Origin: Planctomycetota bacterium
GTDB lineage: Bacteria; Planctomycetota; Brocadiia; SM23-32
NCBI GenBank assembly: GCA_018334735.1
Contig: JAGXLK010000004.1
Location: 1 to 16,691, forward strand
DNA: 16,691 bases
Reading direction: 5' to 3'
Of this stretch, positions 1 through 8,202 are shown piece after piece; position 1 is the stretch's first letter, and every line of letters begins with the position of its first letter. The position numbers and the translations under genes were made by a program. A model generated the notes under the pieces. The model was not told where the DNA came from. It ran no database searches and saw only the letters and a program-made list of their open reading frames with translations.

Positions 1-66
1 CGATTCTACGTCAAAGTTAGGTCCAACAACGCAAAATGGAAGTTCGAAGTAAAAGTCACCGAATAA
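1..66 (+). CDS. C-terminal end of an unknown protein, cut by the left edge
   Basis: Frame 1 is open from the window edge to TAA at 64-66 and encodes 21 residues ending in KWKFEVKVTE. The alternating hydrophobic and charged pattern (FYVKV, KFEVKV) suggests the last beta strands of a beta-rich domain. The two other plus frames meet stops within this stretch, which favours this one. Family and function cannot be told. It converges on the minus-strand pseudopilin remnant, and a small hairpin follows its stop codon at once. Confidence 0.45.
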   Translation, partial: RFYVKVRSNNAKWKFEVKVTE

Positions 67-86
67 AGGATTTATATTAAATCCTT
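66..86. repeat. Perfect hairpin just after the left-edge gene
   Basis: A 9-bp perfect inverted repeat, AAGGATTTA and TAAATCCTT, flanks a TAT loop. It begins at the last base of the preceding stop codon and lies between two convergent frames. It could end transcription or protect 3' ends, but the stem is AT-rich and no clear U tract follows, so a working intrinsic terminator is uncertain. Confidence 0.35.
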
Positions 87-185
87 ATATCGGCAAACGG
101 ACCCTAACTCTCACGCCTGCAGAACTGAAGCCAAATGCTGCGGAGGGTTGCAGCGGAATGTGTGGGGCAAAATCCCGATCGAGCT

Positions 186-443
186 TCAGTACCACTTGAA
201 CGGAAGCTGGGAAAATGACGTGTAATAATCCTTTAACTGACCAAGATGACCATCTCCATACACGAACTGGCCCCGCGTGCCATTCATATGTCGCGTCGTC
301 GGAGCATACGGTCCCCATTTCGACCATATACCATACCGACTGCCAAAATGATTCTTATCGAGATCGCCCGCGCGATTCCACTCAAAAATAAAACCTTTGC
401 TCGCCGAAAAACCTTTTAAGCACCTTAACTGGGCAATTATTTC
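186..443 (-). pseudogene. C-terminal remnant of a prepilin-type (H-X9-DG family) pseudopilin
   Basis: An open minus-strand frame of 85 codons ends at TGA (186-188) and is closed upstream by TGA at 444-446, with no start codon before the conserved part. It encodes GFIFEWNRAGDLDKNHFGSR, then RHMNGTRGQFVYGDGHLGQL, which resembles the C-terminal signature of the prepilin-type H-X9-DG proteins abundant in planctomycete, lentisphaeral and verrucomicrobial genomes. Here 11 rather than 9 residues separate His and Asp-Gly. The N-terminal prepilin peptidase site and hydrophobic helix are absent, so this is probably a truncated, non-functional copy. A short ATG frame at 445-447, one base out of phase, could join it through a frameshift near the A/T runs at about 406-418, but that still supplies no pilin helix. 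Confidence 0.6.
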
Positions 444-566
444 TCATCCTGCAAATTTCCTTCTGAAAACAGAATCATGACGAATCTATAAATTAGCCTG
501 TTTGAAACTAAATGGCAATCGAGTCTGGCCGGCGCGAGATTGTCTGAAAGGATAGGTAACGCAGTT
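444..566. other. Non-coding stretch downstream of the TPR gene
   Basis: Together with 67-185 these bases hold no convincing gene in any frame. I found no strong GC-rich hairpin with a T run that would end the long minus-strand unit finishing at 567. The stretch may be decayed sequence from the same event that truncated the pseudopilin gene. Confidence 0.4.
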
Positions 567-3500
567 CTATTCTTCCGGCATACTTAAGGGAACCAATTTC
601 GACAGGATTTCAAGAGCTTTCCGGGGACGTCCTTGTTTCTGGTAAAAATTCGCCAATTTCAGTCGTGCCCGTCTTGCCGACTCCGCATCCTGGGCTGTCT
701 TTACCGCCAGCAAATACTGATACTCCGCGGAATTGCGGTGGCCCGCCTCCTCAAAAACTGCCCCTGTTTTCAGGGCATTAAGCGCGGGATCTTGCTCCAC
801 TAATCGTGATAAAATCTGGTTATTGCGAGCGAAGAAATAAACGTCCCCGGCCGAACTCGCAAGATCACATGATTTCTTCAACCACCCCATATTTCCTTTT
901 CCAAGAGGACGTCGCAACGCCAGGTCCGTCAGAAGATGCGCCGTTTGAGACAGTTCTCTTTTCTCGGGAAAAAGCTTAACCAACCGATCTACCGTCCGTG
1001 TCACCTGCCTGTCATCCGTAGAATTCTCGCAGACGTAAACCAGCAGCCTTCGAACTTTGTCCATGTAATTCTCAGCAGGAATTACTCGAGCAAGCTCCTC
1101 CACCAGAGAAGGCGAGAATCCTTGCTTTTCCAGTCGATCGAGAGCAAAATCGAGGGGTAACTCGAGGGGATTCTGGGCCTTTTCTAAGCCCAACCGCCCG
1201 CGGAATTTCTCAATTTGCTTTTCCCGAAAGGCAAGCTTCGCTTTCGTTTGCGCGATCCGTCTTTCTAAAGTTTTTTGCGATTGCTTTACCGCAAACATGA
1301 CCCGGCGCGCTTCGGCCTTCACGCCCTTTTTCGTATCATCTTTTTCTACCAGGTTTTGAGCTGACACGCCGCGGGCACGTTCCTTTTCCATCTCAGCCTT
1401 TAATCTGCCCAAAATCTGGCGAAATGCGGTGAGTTCATTTTTCATCGATGACAAATAGCGGGCAGCCTCCACTCTTGCACGCAGCGGTCCGTTACGGGCG
1501 TCCCTTTCTCTCGCCAGTTCCTTCCAGCGTGCCCAGGATCCGGCCGCTTTTACAAACAGTTCGTATTCACGACTGATGTTCAGAGGGTCTTTTCCGCAAA
1601 GAATTACCTTCCGATAAAACCGTGCAGACGCTGAATCCCAGCGATCGTGCCATGGATTTTTGGTCAGTTTCTCAAATCTCCGCAACGCTTCTTCCTGTCG
1701 GCCTATATTCCAGAGACAGAGTGCATGAAGATATAACCAATGTCTGTCGTGTGGATATCTCTTCCTCCACTCCTCAATGCTTTTCAAAGCGCCAGAGGGA
1801 TGCGCCCATACCTGCGTGTATGCGAACATCCATTTTCCCCGTCTATCTTTTGGAAATTTTTCGCAATACTTCTTCCACAGGTCAATTCCCCACGTGCCAT
1901 ATATGCGCCTCGCGGCACAAAGATGCACCGGATTCGGGTCCGCTTCTCTCTTGCTCCCTTCTCGGAACTGAGGATGACAGGCGAAACGCCAGACGTTCCC
2001 CGTAAGCCGCTCAAAGCTATCTTCCTGCCGCGTCAGAGCCAGGCCCATCACCCATTCAAAGGTTTTCTGAGCTTGAATTTGTCCGAGTCCATCGGGCAAT
2101 TGTTCCTTTTCAAAAACGCGAATCGCCAGACGTTTTGCTTTTTCGGCCTCAGGTGATTCCGGATATTGATTGACAAGGCGCTCGACCGTTCGCCAGGCGC
2201 TGGAAGTCTTGCCGCGCTTCAATTTCGCATGAGCAAGCCTGAACAACGCGTTGGCCTTCACACTGGATTTGATTTTGTCCAGCTGCCGCAGATATTTTTC
2301 GAATAAAGTCATTCCCTTCGGGCCGACCGGCAACAGCTCGATGGAAATTGCCCGTATGATGTCGGGGTTATCCGGGATTTCCGCCACAATATCGGTCAAT
2401 TCCTGTTTCAATCCTTCATTCCCCGCACGTTTCATCTCATGCAACCTGTTCCGCCGCACAAAAAAAACCTCTGCCTCGTCTGGATGATGCCTTAAAAACG
2501 CATCATGCCGCGCAACACTCACTTCCGGCTTCTCGAAAATGCCGAGGCGAGCCAGAGCCAGACGGCTTGACGCATTGGGAGGCGAGATTGCCTGGAAATG
2601 CTTCTCCAGGCGTGCGGCCATCGGAATGATGACTTCCGTCTGGACTTTTTTCCAGAACCCAGCCCCGTGCTGTCTTATCTGGCAAGCAAGCTCAACCAGC
2701 TTTTCATCACGCGCATCTGCTATATTCTGGTAGCGTCTTAAATTCCTGCGAAACAAGTTCGGCCGGTCAGCCTCGATGGCCTTTTTGCACGCTTCTAAGC
2801 AAGTCTGCGCTTCCATCTTCGTATCAAAATGGGAATGCAGGGCCGCCAGCACATCAGCGCCTTCCGCCCCTTCGTTCAACTCCAGCTTTTCAATCGTTTC
2901 CAGGGCCTCACGTTGTTTACCCGAATTTTCGGCACATTGCTCCAGGGCAACTGCAAATTGATCGCCGGGAAACCCGGGATATCGACACCAATTGTTAGCG
3001 GTATTGGTCAACAAACTGAACGCTCTCGTTACATTTTCACCAGGCGGAGCTTTTCCCTGTCGCATCAGTTTTGCCATTGCCAATGTAGACTGGGCGATCC
3101 CTACAACATCCCCTTTCTCGACTGCACGTCGGCGCCACCCATAAGCATCCTGCCACTGCTCTGTCTTTTCGAACCACTCCCGCCAAACTCTGACTGCCCA
3201 ACCAATTTTACGAGATCTCTCCTCCCCCGGCAGCAGCTCATGTTTCTGCTCGAAATCTGCTTTGCCAGGCCTGCCAAGGTAATGCGACAGTAACTGATAG
3301 TTAAAAGGGTCTTTTTGCACCAGCTCCAGAAGTTTCGTTTTCGTCAATTCCTTCAAAGCTGTTTCAAATATCCGTTTTCTCACAGCCCTCGTTGTCAGCT
3401 CGGCAAATTCCCGCACTGCGGGGCGCGGATTTTCCGGCTGAGACTTTTTGAGCCATTGTGCATAATCCAGATGCCAATCCTCCCTGTATTCAGCTTTCAG

Positions 3501-4877
3501 AGCCTTATTGAAATAAGGCCCTGCATCGCCCGCATAGGATGCTCCTGAAAGCAATCGAGCGGCCTCGATATACCCTTCGCCCGGAGGCGTATGGGGCAAA
3601 TTCTCCCATTTTGCGTATAGAAGCGCAGCCGAAGCGGGATCCTGAAGTTGGCTGCGGCTGATCTGAGCTGCCTGCCACAGGGCACGGTCCGCTCCCGCAA
3701 CCCGTCCGTTCATACGACCGCTTCCATCATCGTCGGGATATTTCTCAGCGTATTGTTTATAGTAATGAATAGCGGCCGCCGGGCCTCGCGGATAATCGTG
3801 CGTCAGACGACAATAGAATCCCCATTCGCCTTCAGCCTGCGTAATTTTTAGAAGAATGTCGTTTTCCCCTTTTTTCAGGACAACCGGCATAACATCCTGC
3901 GCGGGCTGGGCAGGACGATACACTTCTTTGCCTGAAACTTCCTTGCCATTGATCCAAATTTTGAAACCGTCATCTGAGCCAAAGAGAAGCCATGCTCTTT
4001 TCTGTTTTTGTGAGACAACACTCGTCCATGCATAAGCCACCGCATAGGAGTTGGGGGCGAATAGCCCTTGCAGATTGATCAACCCATCTTCGGCCCGAGC
4101 ATCAGCAGGAACACGACGCCATCCCGCTTTCTGTGTGTCAGAAACCTGATATTTGGCATCGAGGTCAACTCCTTTCTCAGGTGGAAATGCCCGATCGAAA
4201 CCGCTTTGATATGCATTTTCAGCATGTTCAGCCACAGAAAACGGTCCGACCACATACCAATCTTGCATAAACCCGGGTTCTACGTCTCCCGGAAACATCT
4301 CGGCCAGAATCCCGAGCTGATTGTACAGATCGGGGACCCGGGGATCTTCAGGATAAGATTCGAAAAAGCGTTGTGCCCCGTCATGAGCGCGCGAGTAATT
4401 GCGCACGATTTTCGCAGCAATCTGGAACTCTTTGAGGAGCGCTTGCCGGGCCAGAGGCGAATCTTTGTCGCCTCGGTGCACCGACTCATAAGTCAACATC
4501 GCCTGTTCAAAATTGCCCAGTCCTTCCTCGGCCCTTCCCCGATGGAAACGCGCCCGAACGGCAGCTGCTGAATCGGGCGCCACCGCAATAAAACGCCCCA
4601 AACGTTCTTGAGCAGGTGCCAGTTTTCCATTTTCTACAAGTTCGATGGCGTACAGCAGTTCTGCTTCACGCCGGCGTGGCCAATCGGGATTTTCGTTCAG
4701 GAACCGCTCCAGACCGCGAAGTGCCTGACGGTGTTCGTTCTGTTGCACCATACGATGCAATTCATCGTAGCGCGCTGCCGGATCATTTTCGTCGGGGTTT
4801 TGCTCCGCTGCCTGCACAACAAAAACAAATAAAATCCCCAGGAACAGCACCTTCATCCACCAACCCGGCATCAGCAT
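567..4877 (-). CDS. Giant exported TPR-repeat protein with an embedded beta domain
   Basis: A 1436-residue protein of unknown function. Residues 8-24 (MKVLFLGILFVFVVQAA) form a signal peptide with a likely VQA|AEQ cleavage site. No lipobox Cys is present, so export to the periplasm or beyond is expected. Residues 35-195 hold TPR-like helical pairs (QALRGLERFLNENP, LAPAQERLGRFIAVAP). Residues 205-360 hold a beta domain with WYVVGPF (207-213), LLFGSDDGFKIWINGKEV (298-315) and LKKGENDILLKIT, a pattern seen in exported proteins of PVC-type bacteria. TPR-like helices continue from there, with a charged coiled coil at about 1145-1230 and a final clear TPR (RARLKLANFYQKQGRPRKAL). The start is well supported: AGGAGGA at 4883-4889 lies 5 bases before the ATG. 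It is last in the minus-strand series, 96 bp after the sulfatase homologue, and may be transcribed separately. A scaffold or assembly role is only a guess. Confidence 0.9.
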   Translation of the reverse strand: MLMPGWWMKVLFLGILFVFVVQAAEQNPDENDPAARYDELHRMVQQNEHRQALRGLERFLNENPDWPRRREAELLYAIELVENGKLAPAQERLGRFIAVAPDSAAAVRARFHRGRAEEGLGNFEQAMLTYESVHRGDKDSPLARQALLKEFQIAAKIVRNYSRAHDGAQRFFESYPEDPRVPDLYNQLGILAEMFPGDVEPGFMQDWYVVGPFSVAEHAENAYQSGFDRAFPPEKGVDLDAKYQVSDTQKAGWRRVPADARAEDGLINLQGLFAPNSYAVAYAWTSVVSQKQKRAWLLFGSDDGFKIWINGKEVSGKEVYRPAQPAQDVMPVVLKKGENDILLKITQAEGEWGFYCRLTHDYPRGPAAAIHYYKQYAEKYPDDDGSGRMNGRVAGADRALWQAAQISRSQLQDPASAALLYAKWENLPHTPPGEGYIEAARLLSGASYAGDAGPYFNKALKAEYREDWHLDYAQWLKKSQPENPRPAVREFAELTTRAVRKRIFETALKELTKTKLLELVQKDPFNYQLLSHYLGRPGKADFEQKHELLPGEERSRKIGWAVRVWREWFEKTEQWQDAYGWRRRAVEKGDVVGIAQSTLAMAKLMRQGKAPPGENVTRAFSLLTNTANNWCRYPGFPGDQFAVALEQCAENSGKQREALETIEKLELNEGAEGADVLAALHSHFDTKMEAQTCLEACKKAIEADRPNLFRRNLRRYQNIADARDEKLVELACQIRQHGAGFWKKVQTEVIIPMAARLEKHFQAISPPNASSRLALARLGIFEKPEVSVARHDAFLRHHPDEAEVFFVRRNRLHEMKRAGNEGLKQELTDIVAEIPDNPDIIRAISIELLPVGPKGMTLFEKYLRQLDKIKSSVKANALFRLAHAKLKRGKTSSAWRTVERLVNQYPESPEAEKAKRLAIRVFEKEQLPDGLGQIQAQKTFEWVMGLALTRQEDSFERLTGNVWRFACHPQFREGSKREADPNPVHLCAARRIYGTWGIDLWKKYCEKFPKDRRGKWMFAYTQVWAHPSGALKSIEEWRKRYPHDRHWLYLHALCLWNIGRQEEALRRFEKLTKNPWHDRWDSASARFYRKVILCGKDPLNISREYELFVKAAGSWARWKELARERDARNGPLRARVEAARYLSSMKNELTAFRQILGRLKAEMEKERARGVSAQNLVEKDDTKKGVKAEARRVMFAVKQSQKTLERRIAQTKAKLAFREKQIEKFRGRLGLEKAQNPLELPLDFALDRLEKQGFSPSLVEELARVIPAENYMDKVRRLLVYVCENSTDDRQVTRTVDRLVKLFPEKRELSQTAHLLTDLALRRPLGKGNMGWLKKSCDLASSAGDVYFFARNNQILSRLVEQDPALNALKTGAVFEEAGHRNSAEYQYLLAVKTAQDAESARRARLKLANFYQKQGRPRKALEILSKLVPLSMPEE

Positions 4878-4882
4878 ACAAA

Positions 4883-4889
4883 TCCTCCT
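4883..4889 (-). promoter_or_regulatory. Strong ribosome binding site of the TPR gene
   Basis: The minus strand reads AGGAGGA, then TTTGT, then ATG at 4877. This near-perfect Shine-Dalgarno sequence selects the first Met rather than the in-frame Met8 (ATG at 4854-4856), although either would leave a usable signal peptide. It is the strongest ribosome site in the series, where most others are weak. Confidence 0.75.
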
Positions 4890-4973
4890 CTTACGCGCAA
4901 CTCACGGCCAATCTGTTCAACTGGGGTATACCGATGGTAATTCTGTCGGCGGATGAATGCAAACTTCAGGGTT

Positions 4974-6260
4974 CTATTCGCGGCGAGCAGCCCGCGTTTC
5001 TTCAATCCAGTTATCGAGATGCTCTTCAAGATCCTCGGCCTTCTGTTGATCCTCCGTCGCGACCTCCTGCCGCCAGGCCGGTGGGTTGGCCGCGGTATTC
5101 AAGAGGCTGCGATGTTCTCCCGGGTCAGCGCGGAGATCGTAGAGTTCGCGCACGACAGTATTTTTCTCGAGATCGGCGGGGTCTCGGCCGGCGCGGAGCA
5201 TAATGTTCTGGCATCTTTGCTCCCAGTCGCTGTGAAGTTCATCCGGGTCCACATGCAATTCCAGCCGGATAAATTTGTAACCGAGGCTCTGGACCGCAAA
5301 ATGATCGAACTGAGGATCCCCTCCTTCGGCCTGGTGATCGTGGACCGTATGGGAACAAACAAATTCGCGGGCATGACCTCCCTCTCCGAGCATCCGGGGC
5401 AAAAGATTTTCTCCCTGTGCTTGTTCAAAAGGAGGCACGCCGGCAATCTCGCAGATAGTGGGGGCAACATCTACCGTCTCCACCAACCCGTCCACGACTC
5501 GTTCCTTCGGAAGTTGGCTCGGACAGTGAAAAATCAGCGGGACAGAGAGTATTTCGTTGTAAAGGTTTACCTTCTTCTCATAGAACCCGTGTTCGGCAAA
5601 TTCTGTCCCGTGGTCCGAGAAAATCACGATGAGAGTGTCATCGAATATCTCCATGCCTTTCATGGCTGAGAAAGCGCGTCCCAAATGGTAGTCGACATAG
5701 GATAGTTCCGCTTCGTACTGATTGTGATAGCTTGGACCCCATATTCCGGGCCAGGGCTCGGGTGGCTCCCAGGGCTCGTGGGACGCATTCACATGGACGT
5801 AAAGGAAACATGGCGAATCTTCGTGGTGCTGGCGGAAATTATCTGCAATCCAGTCCGCAGTCCATTCCATATGCTGGTTGTATTCCTCACAAGCATCGTA
5901 GCGATCGAAACCGCGGTCGTAGTCATATTTTGCCCCGCCGCCGTAATTATTGGGATTCACCCCGCCAAAACACGCATAACCCGTGGCTTTCAAATGTTCG
6001 GCCAGGGTAGTCACACTTCTCGGGATTGGCCTGTCTTCACGCAGCAAAAGGCAGCCATGTGTCAACGGGTAGAGGCCCGTATGCAATGTCACATGTTGCG
6101 GCAGAGTCCAACCGCAGTTACCCACAGAATCCACAAAACGAACTCCTCTATCGGCGAGGCGATCGATATTCGGAGTTATCTCACGGGAATATCCGTAACA
6201 ACCGAGATGGTCTCGACGGACGGTATCGAGGGCGATTAGAAGAATATGAGGGTGCTCCAT
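4974..6260 (-). CDS. Sulfatase-family (alkaline phosphatase superfamily) hydrolase with Thr at the nucleophile position
   Basis: A 428-residue protein of the sulfatase fold. The N terminus has the metal-site strand HILLIALDTVRRDHLGCYGY (D12), followed by TPNIDRLADRGVRF. The nucleophile region reads GWTLPQHVTLHTGLYPLTHG: where sulfatases carry Cys or Ser in C/S-x-P-x-R, this protein has Thr52, and the Arg is His56. Other superfamily elements are present: H161 in NASHEPW, D216-H217 in FSDHGTEFAEHG, and K229/K230 before NLYNEILSVPLIF. Without Cys or Ser, formylglycine cannot form, so a phosphodiesterase, phosphomonoesterase or transferase using Thr is likelier than a classic sulfatase. No signal peptide is visible, so it is probably cytoplasmic. 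A GGAA lies a few bases before ATG. It lies 63 bp after holC. The substrate is unknown. Confidence 0.88.
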   Translation of the reverse strand: MEHPHILLIALDTVRRDHLGCYGYSREITPNIDRLADRGVRFVDSVGNCGWTLPQHVTLHTGLYPLTHGCLLLREDRPIPRSVTTLAEHLKATGYACFGGVNPNNYGGGAKYDYDRGFDRYDACEEYNQHMEWTADWIADNFRQHHEDSPCFLYVHVNASHEPWEPPEPWPGIWGPSYHNQYEAELSYVDYHLGRAFSAMKGMEIFDDTLIVIFSDHGTEFAEHGFYEKKVNLYNEILSVPLIFHCPSQLPKERVVDGLVETVDVAPTICEIAGVPPFEQAQGENLLPRMLGEGGHAREFVCSHTVHDHQAEGGDPQFDHFAVQSLGYKFIRLELHVDPDELHSDWEQRCQNIMLRAGRDPADLEKNTVVRELYDLRADPGEHRSLLNTAANPPAWRQEVATEDQQKAEDLEEHLDNWIEETRAARRE

Positions 6261-6323
6261 AGCGATTTCCTTTTCAAAACAGGGCCAGATGGGAAGTCGA
6301 ACAAGAAGAATTGGAACAAACGT

Positions 6324-6764
6324 TCATTCTTTGTAGCGCATGGAATAGCCGGCTTCCTGGTATTTCCGGTATCGTTTGCGACTCAATTCGTGCAACTCAT
6401 CGTCATAAACTTCCGCCAGGTCATAAATTTTGTCGAATTTTTCGATATCGTCCAGAGCATGTCCGCCGGCGGCTTCGATCAAAACATCTGCCTCCCCGAT
6501 TGGTTCATCTCCGCAGTAAATGAGAACCGGTTCAATAATAGGCTCCCGGGCTTCGTCGGCCAGGAAATGCGGAATAAATCTTCGATCTTCAAACGTCCAT
6601 ATCTTTTTGTCGAGTTGTTCTCCATCATCCCGCGTAGCGACATGTATGGCAGCCGTCTCGCCATTTTCGTAGCATTTTTTGACATACTGGGCAACCGCTG
6701 CCCACTTGTCTTGTGGAGAATCCAGCCTGACAAACGCGGCGATTTTATCATCGCTTTCGGCCAT
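6324..6764 (-). CDS. holC: DNA polymerase III subunit chi
   Basis: A 146-residue protein matching the HolC family. The signature DKKIWTFEDRRFIPHFLADE corresponds to the 'LWTF ... FLPH' core, followed by EPVLIYCGDE and the C-terminal block FDKIYDLAEVYDDELHE ending in RYRKYQEAGYSMRYKE. In well-studied bacteria chi joins psi in the clamp-loader complex and binds the C-terminal tail of single-stranded DNA-binding protein, linking the replisome to coated lagging-strand DNA. No holD (psi) partner lies in the window. The ATG at 6764 follows folE by 33 bp, with only a weak, distant GGGAAG ahead of it. Length is close to the roughly 150 residues usual for the family. Chi is best known from Proteobacteria, so its presence here is notable if the PVC-like placement holds. 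Confidence 0.85.
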   Translation of the reverse strand: MAESDDKIAAFVRLDSPQDKWAAVAQYVKKCYENGETAAIHVATRDDGEQLDKKIWTFEDRRFIPHFLADEAREPIIEPVLIYCGDEPIGEADVLIEAAGGHALDDIEKFDKIYDLAEVYDDELHELSRKRYRKYQEAGYSMRYKE

Positions 6765-6797
6765 AATTAAAAGACTTCCCGTAACGAGATTTCTGGG

Positions 6798-7397
6798 TCA
6801 ACGCCCCTGGCGAATAAGCGCCATCGCTTCCGAACGCGTCGCATTGTTCTCCCGGAATATCCCGCGGACAACACTGGTAACAGTAATAGAACCGGGTTTT
6901 TCCACCCCGCGCATAGTCATACAGAGGTGTTCCGCTTCGACCACCACCATAACACCTTTTGGTGCCAGAGAATGCATGAGGCTATCAGCGATCTGACGCG
7001 TCATGCGCTCCTGAACCTGCAACCTCCGTGCAAACACTTCCACAACACGGCCCAGTTTGCTGAGACCCGTGATACGATTCCCTTCGGGGATATAAGCCAC
7101 ATGCGCTTTGCCATGAAAAGGCAAAAGGTGATGTTCGCAGAGAGAATAAAATGGGATATCCCGGACAAGGACTACTTCATCGTATTCCTCCCCTTTCAAG
7201 ACCTTGACAACATCTTCAGTGTCTTGCTCGTATCCTTTGAGGACTTCCGCATACATCTCAGCAACCCGGTGCGGGGTCTCTCGCAAACCGTGGCTTGTGG
7301 GGTCCAGTCCCATTCCTTCCAGCATTGAAGTAACAGCTTTTTTGATTTTATTTTTGTCCAATTGTGCACTTTGCCTTTCGGAAGAACATCTATACAT
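6798..7397 (-). CDS. folE: GTP cyclohydrolase I
   Basis: A 199-residue type I enzyme, which converts GTP to 7,8-dihydroneopterin triphosphate and formate, the entry to folate and, in many bacteria, to queuosine. The zinc ligands are visible as Cys87 and His90 in [20 protein letters not shown] and Cys159 in [15 protein letters not shown]. Other family blocks are [32 protein letters not shown] and [10 protein letters not shown]. The ATG at 7397 lies inside the last codons of pdxJ (8-base overlap) and has no Shine-Dalgarno of its own, which suggests translational coupling. The first 13 or so residues ([13 protein letters not shown]) are not conserved. holC follows after 33 bp. The length is typical of a single-domain bacterial FolE. 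Confidence 0.96.
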   Translation of the reverse strand: MYRCSSERQSAQLDKNKIKKAVTSMLEGMGLDPTSHGLRETPHRVAEMYAEVLKGYEQDTEDVVKVLKGEEYDEVVLVRDIPFYSLCEHHLLPFHGKAHVAYIPEGNRITGLSKLGRVVEVFARRLQVQERMTRQIADSLMHSLAPKGVMVVVEAEHLCMTMRGVEKPGSITVTSVVRGIFRENNATRSEAMALIRQGR

Positions 7398-8148
7398 CTT
7401 TTGAACCGCGCTTCCTGGTATCGTTCAGAATTTCCGTCCGGTGAATAACCTCTTTCATTTGCCGGACCGCTTCTCGTATTCCGGTAAAAACCGATCGGGC
7501 CACTATGCTATGCCCGATATGAAGTTCGTGAGGGCCAAAAGCCCTGACAACACCAGCGACATTGTTGTATGTAAGACCGTGTCCGGCGTTGACAGTCAAA
7601 CCAGCTTCTCGCCCTTTCTGGGCACCCTCGACGAGAGTCTCTAACTCCGCGTCGCGGTCTCTCAGTTCGCCATTGGCGTAGGGCCCTGTGTGCAATTCCA
7701 CAAAATCCGCTTCGAGGGACGCTGCCATCTCGATTTGATCGGGTTCAGCATCAATGAAAAGACTGACGGGAATACTTTTTTCATGGAAATCTGGCAGGAC
7801 TTTCTCAAGTCGATCTTTTTGAGAAATGACATTCAGTCCACCTTCAGTGGTAACCTCCTGGCGGTTTTCCGGCACAAGTGTAACCATATCCGGGCCAACT
7901 CCGAGCGCTATTTGCACAATCTCGTCCGAGAGTGACATTTCGAGATTCAGAGGTACCGAAACGGTTTCTCGCAGAAGCCGTAGGTCGCGGTCTCCAATAT
8001 GCCGCCGGTCCTGCCTCAGATGGATTGTGATCAGATCAGCGCCACCCAATTGGGCTTCGGCAGCCCCCCATACAGGATCCGGCTCGTATGTCTGGCGGGC
8101 CTCACGAATTGTCGCAACGTGGTCAACGTTTACCCCGAGTAGACTCAT
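7390..8148 (-). CDS. pdxJ: Pyridoxine 5'-phosphate synthase
   Basis: A 252-residue TIM-barrel enzyme. PdxJ condenses 1-deoxy-D-xylulose 5-phosphate with 3-amino-2-oxopropyl phosphate to make pyridoxine 5'-phosphate, in the DXP-dependent route to vitamin B6. Family motifs run the whole length: [15 protein letters not shown] at the N terminus, [79 protein letters not shown] and [16 protein letters not shown]. The ATG at 8148 is preceded by GGGAGA with 8 bases between. It begins 54 bp after cdaR and its 3' end overlaps folE. In many genomes pdxJ is followed by acpS; here folE takes that place. Confidence 0.97.
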   Translation of the reverse strand: MSLLGVNVDHVATIREARQTYEPDPVWGAAEAQLGGADLITIHLRQDRRHIGDRDLRLLRETVSVPLNLEMSLSDEIVQIALGVGPDMVTLVPENRQEVTTEGGLNVISQKDRLEKVLPDFHEKSIPVSLFIDAEPDQIEMAASLEADFVELHTGPYANGELRDRDAELETLVEGAQKGREAGLTVNAGHGLTYNNVAGVVRAFGPHELHIGHSIVARSVFTGIREAVRQMKEVIHRTEILNDTRKRGSKDV

Positions 8149-8202
8149 AGTGCTTTTCTCCCAACACCAGATGTAATCGCAAAATGCGCTCCAGGGATAG
8201 TG

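Noticed and set aside
85..327. Minus-strand frame of 80 codons
   Set aside because: It overlaps the pseudopilin remnant in another frame, shows no domain or ribosome site, and is best explained as a shadow.
445..447. An ATG joined by frameshift to the pseudopilin frame as a working short gene
   Set aside because: The ATG frame ends in TGA after 23 codons and, even if joined, supplies neither the prepilin peptidase site nor the N-terminal helix.
4953..5669. Plus-strand open frame of 238 codons opposite the sulfatase homologue
   Set aside because: The minus-strand frame has clear family motifs over the same bases, and this one has none.
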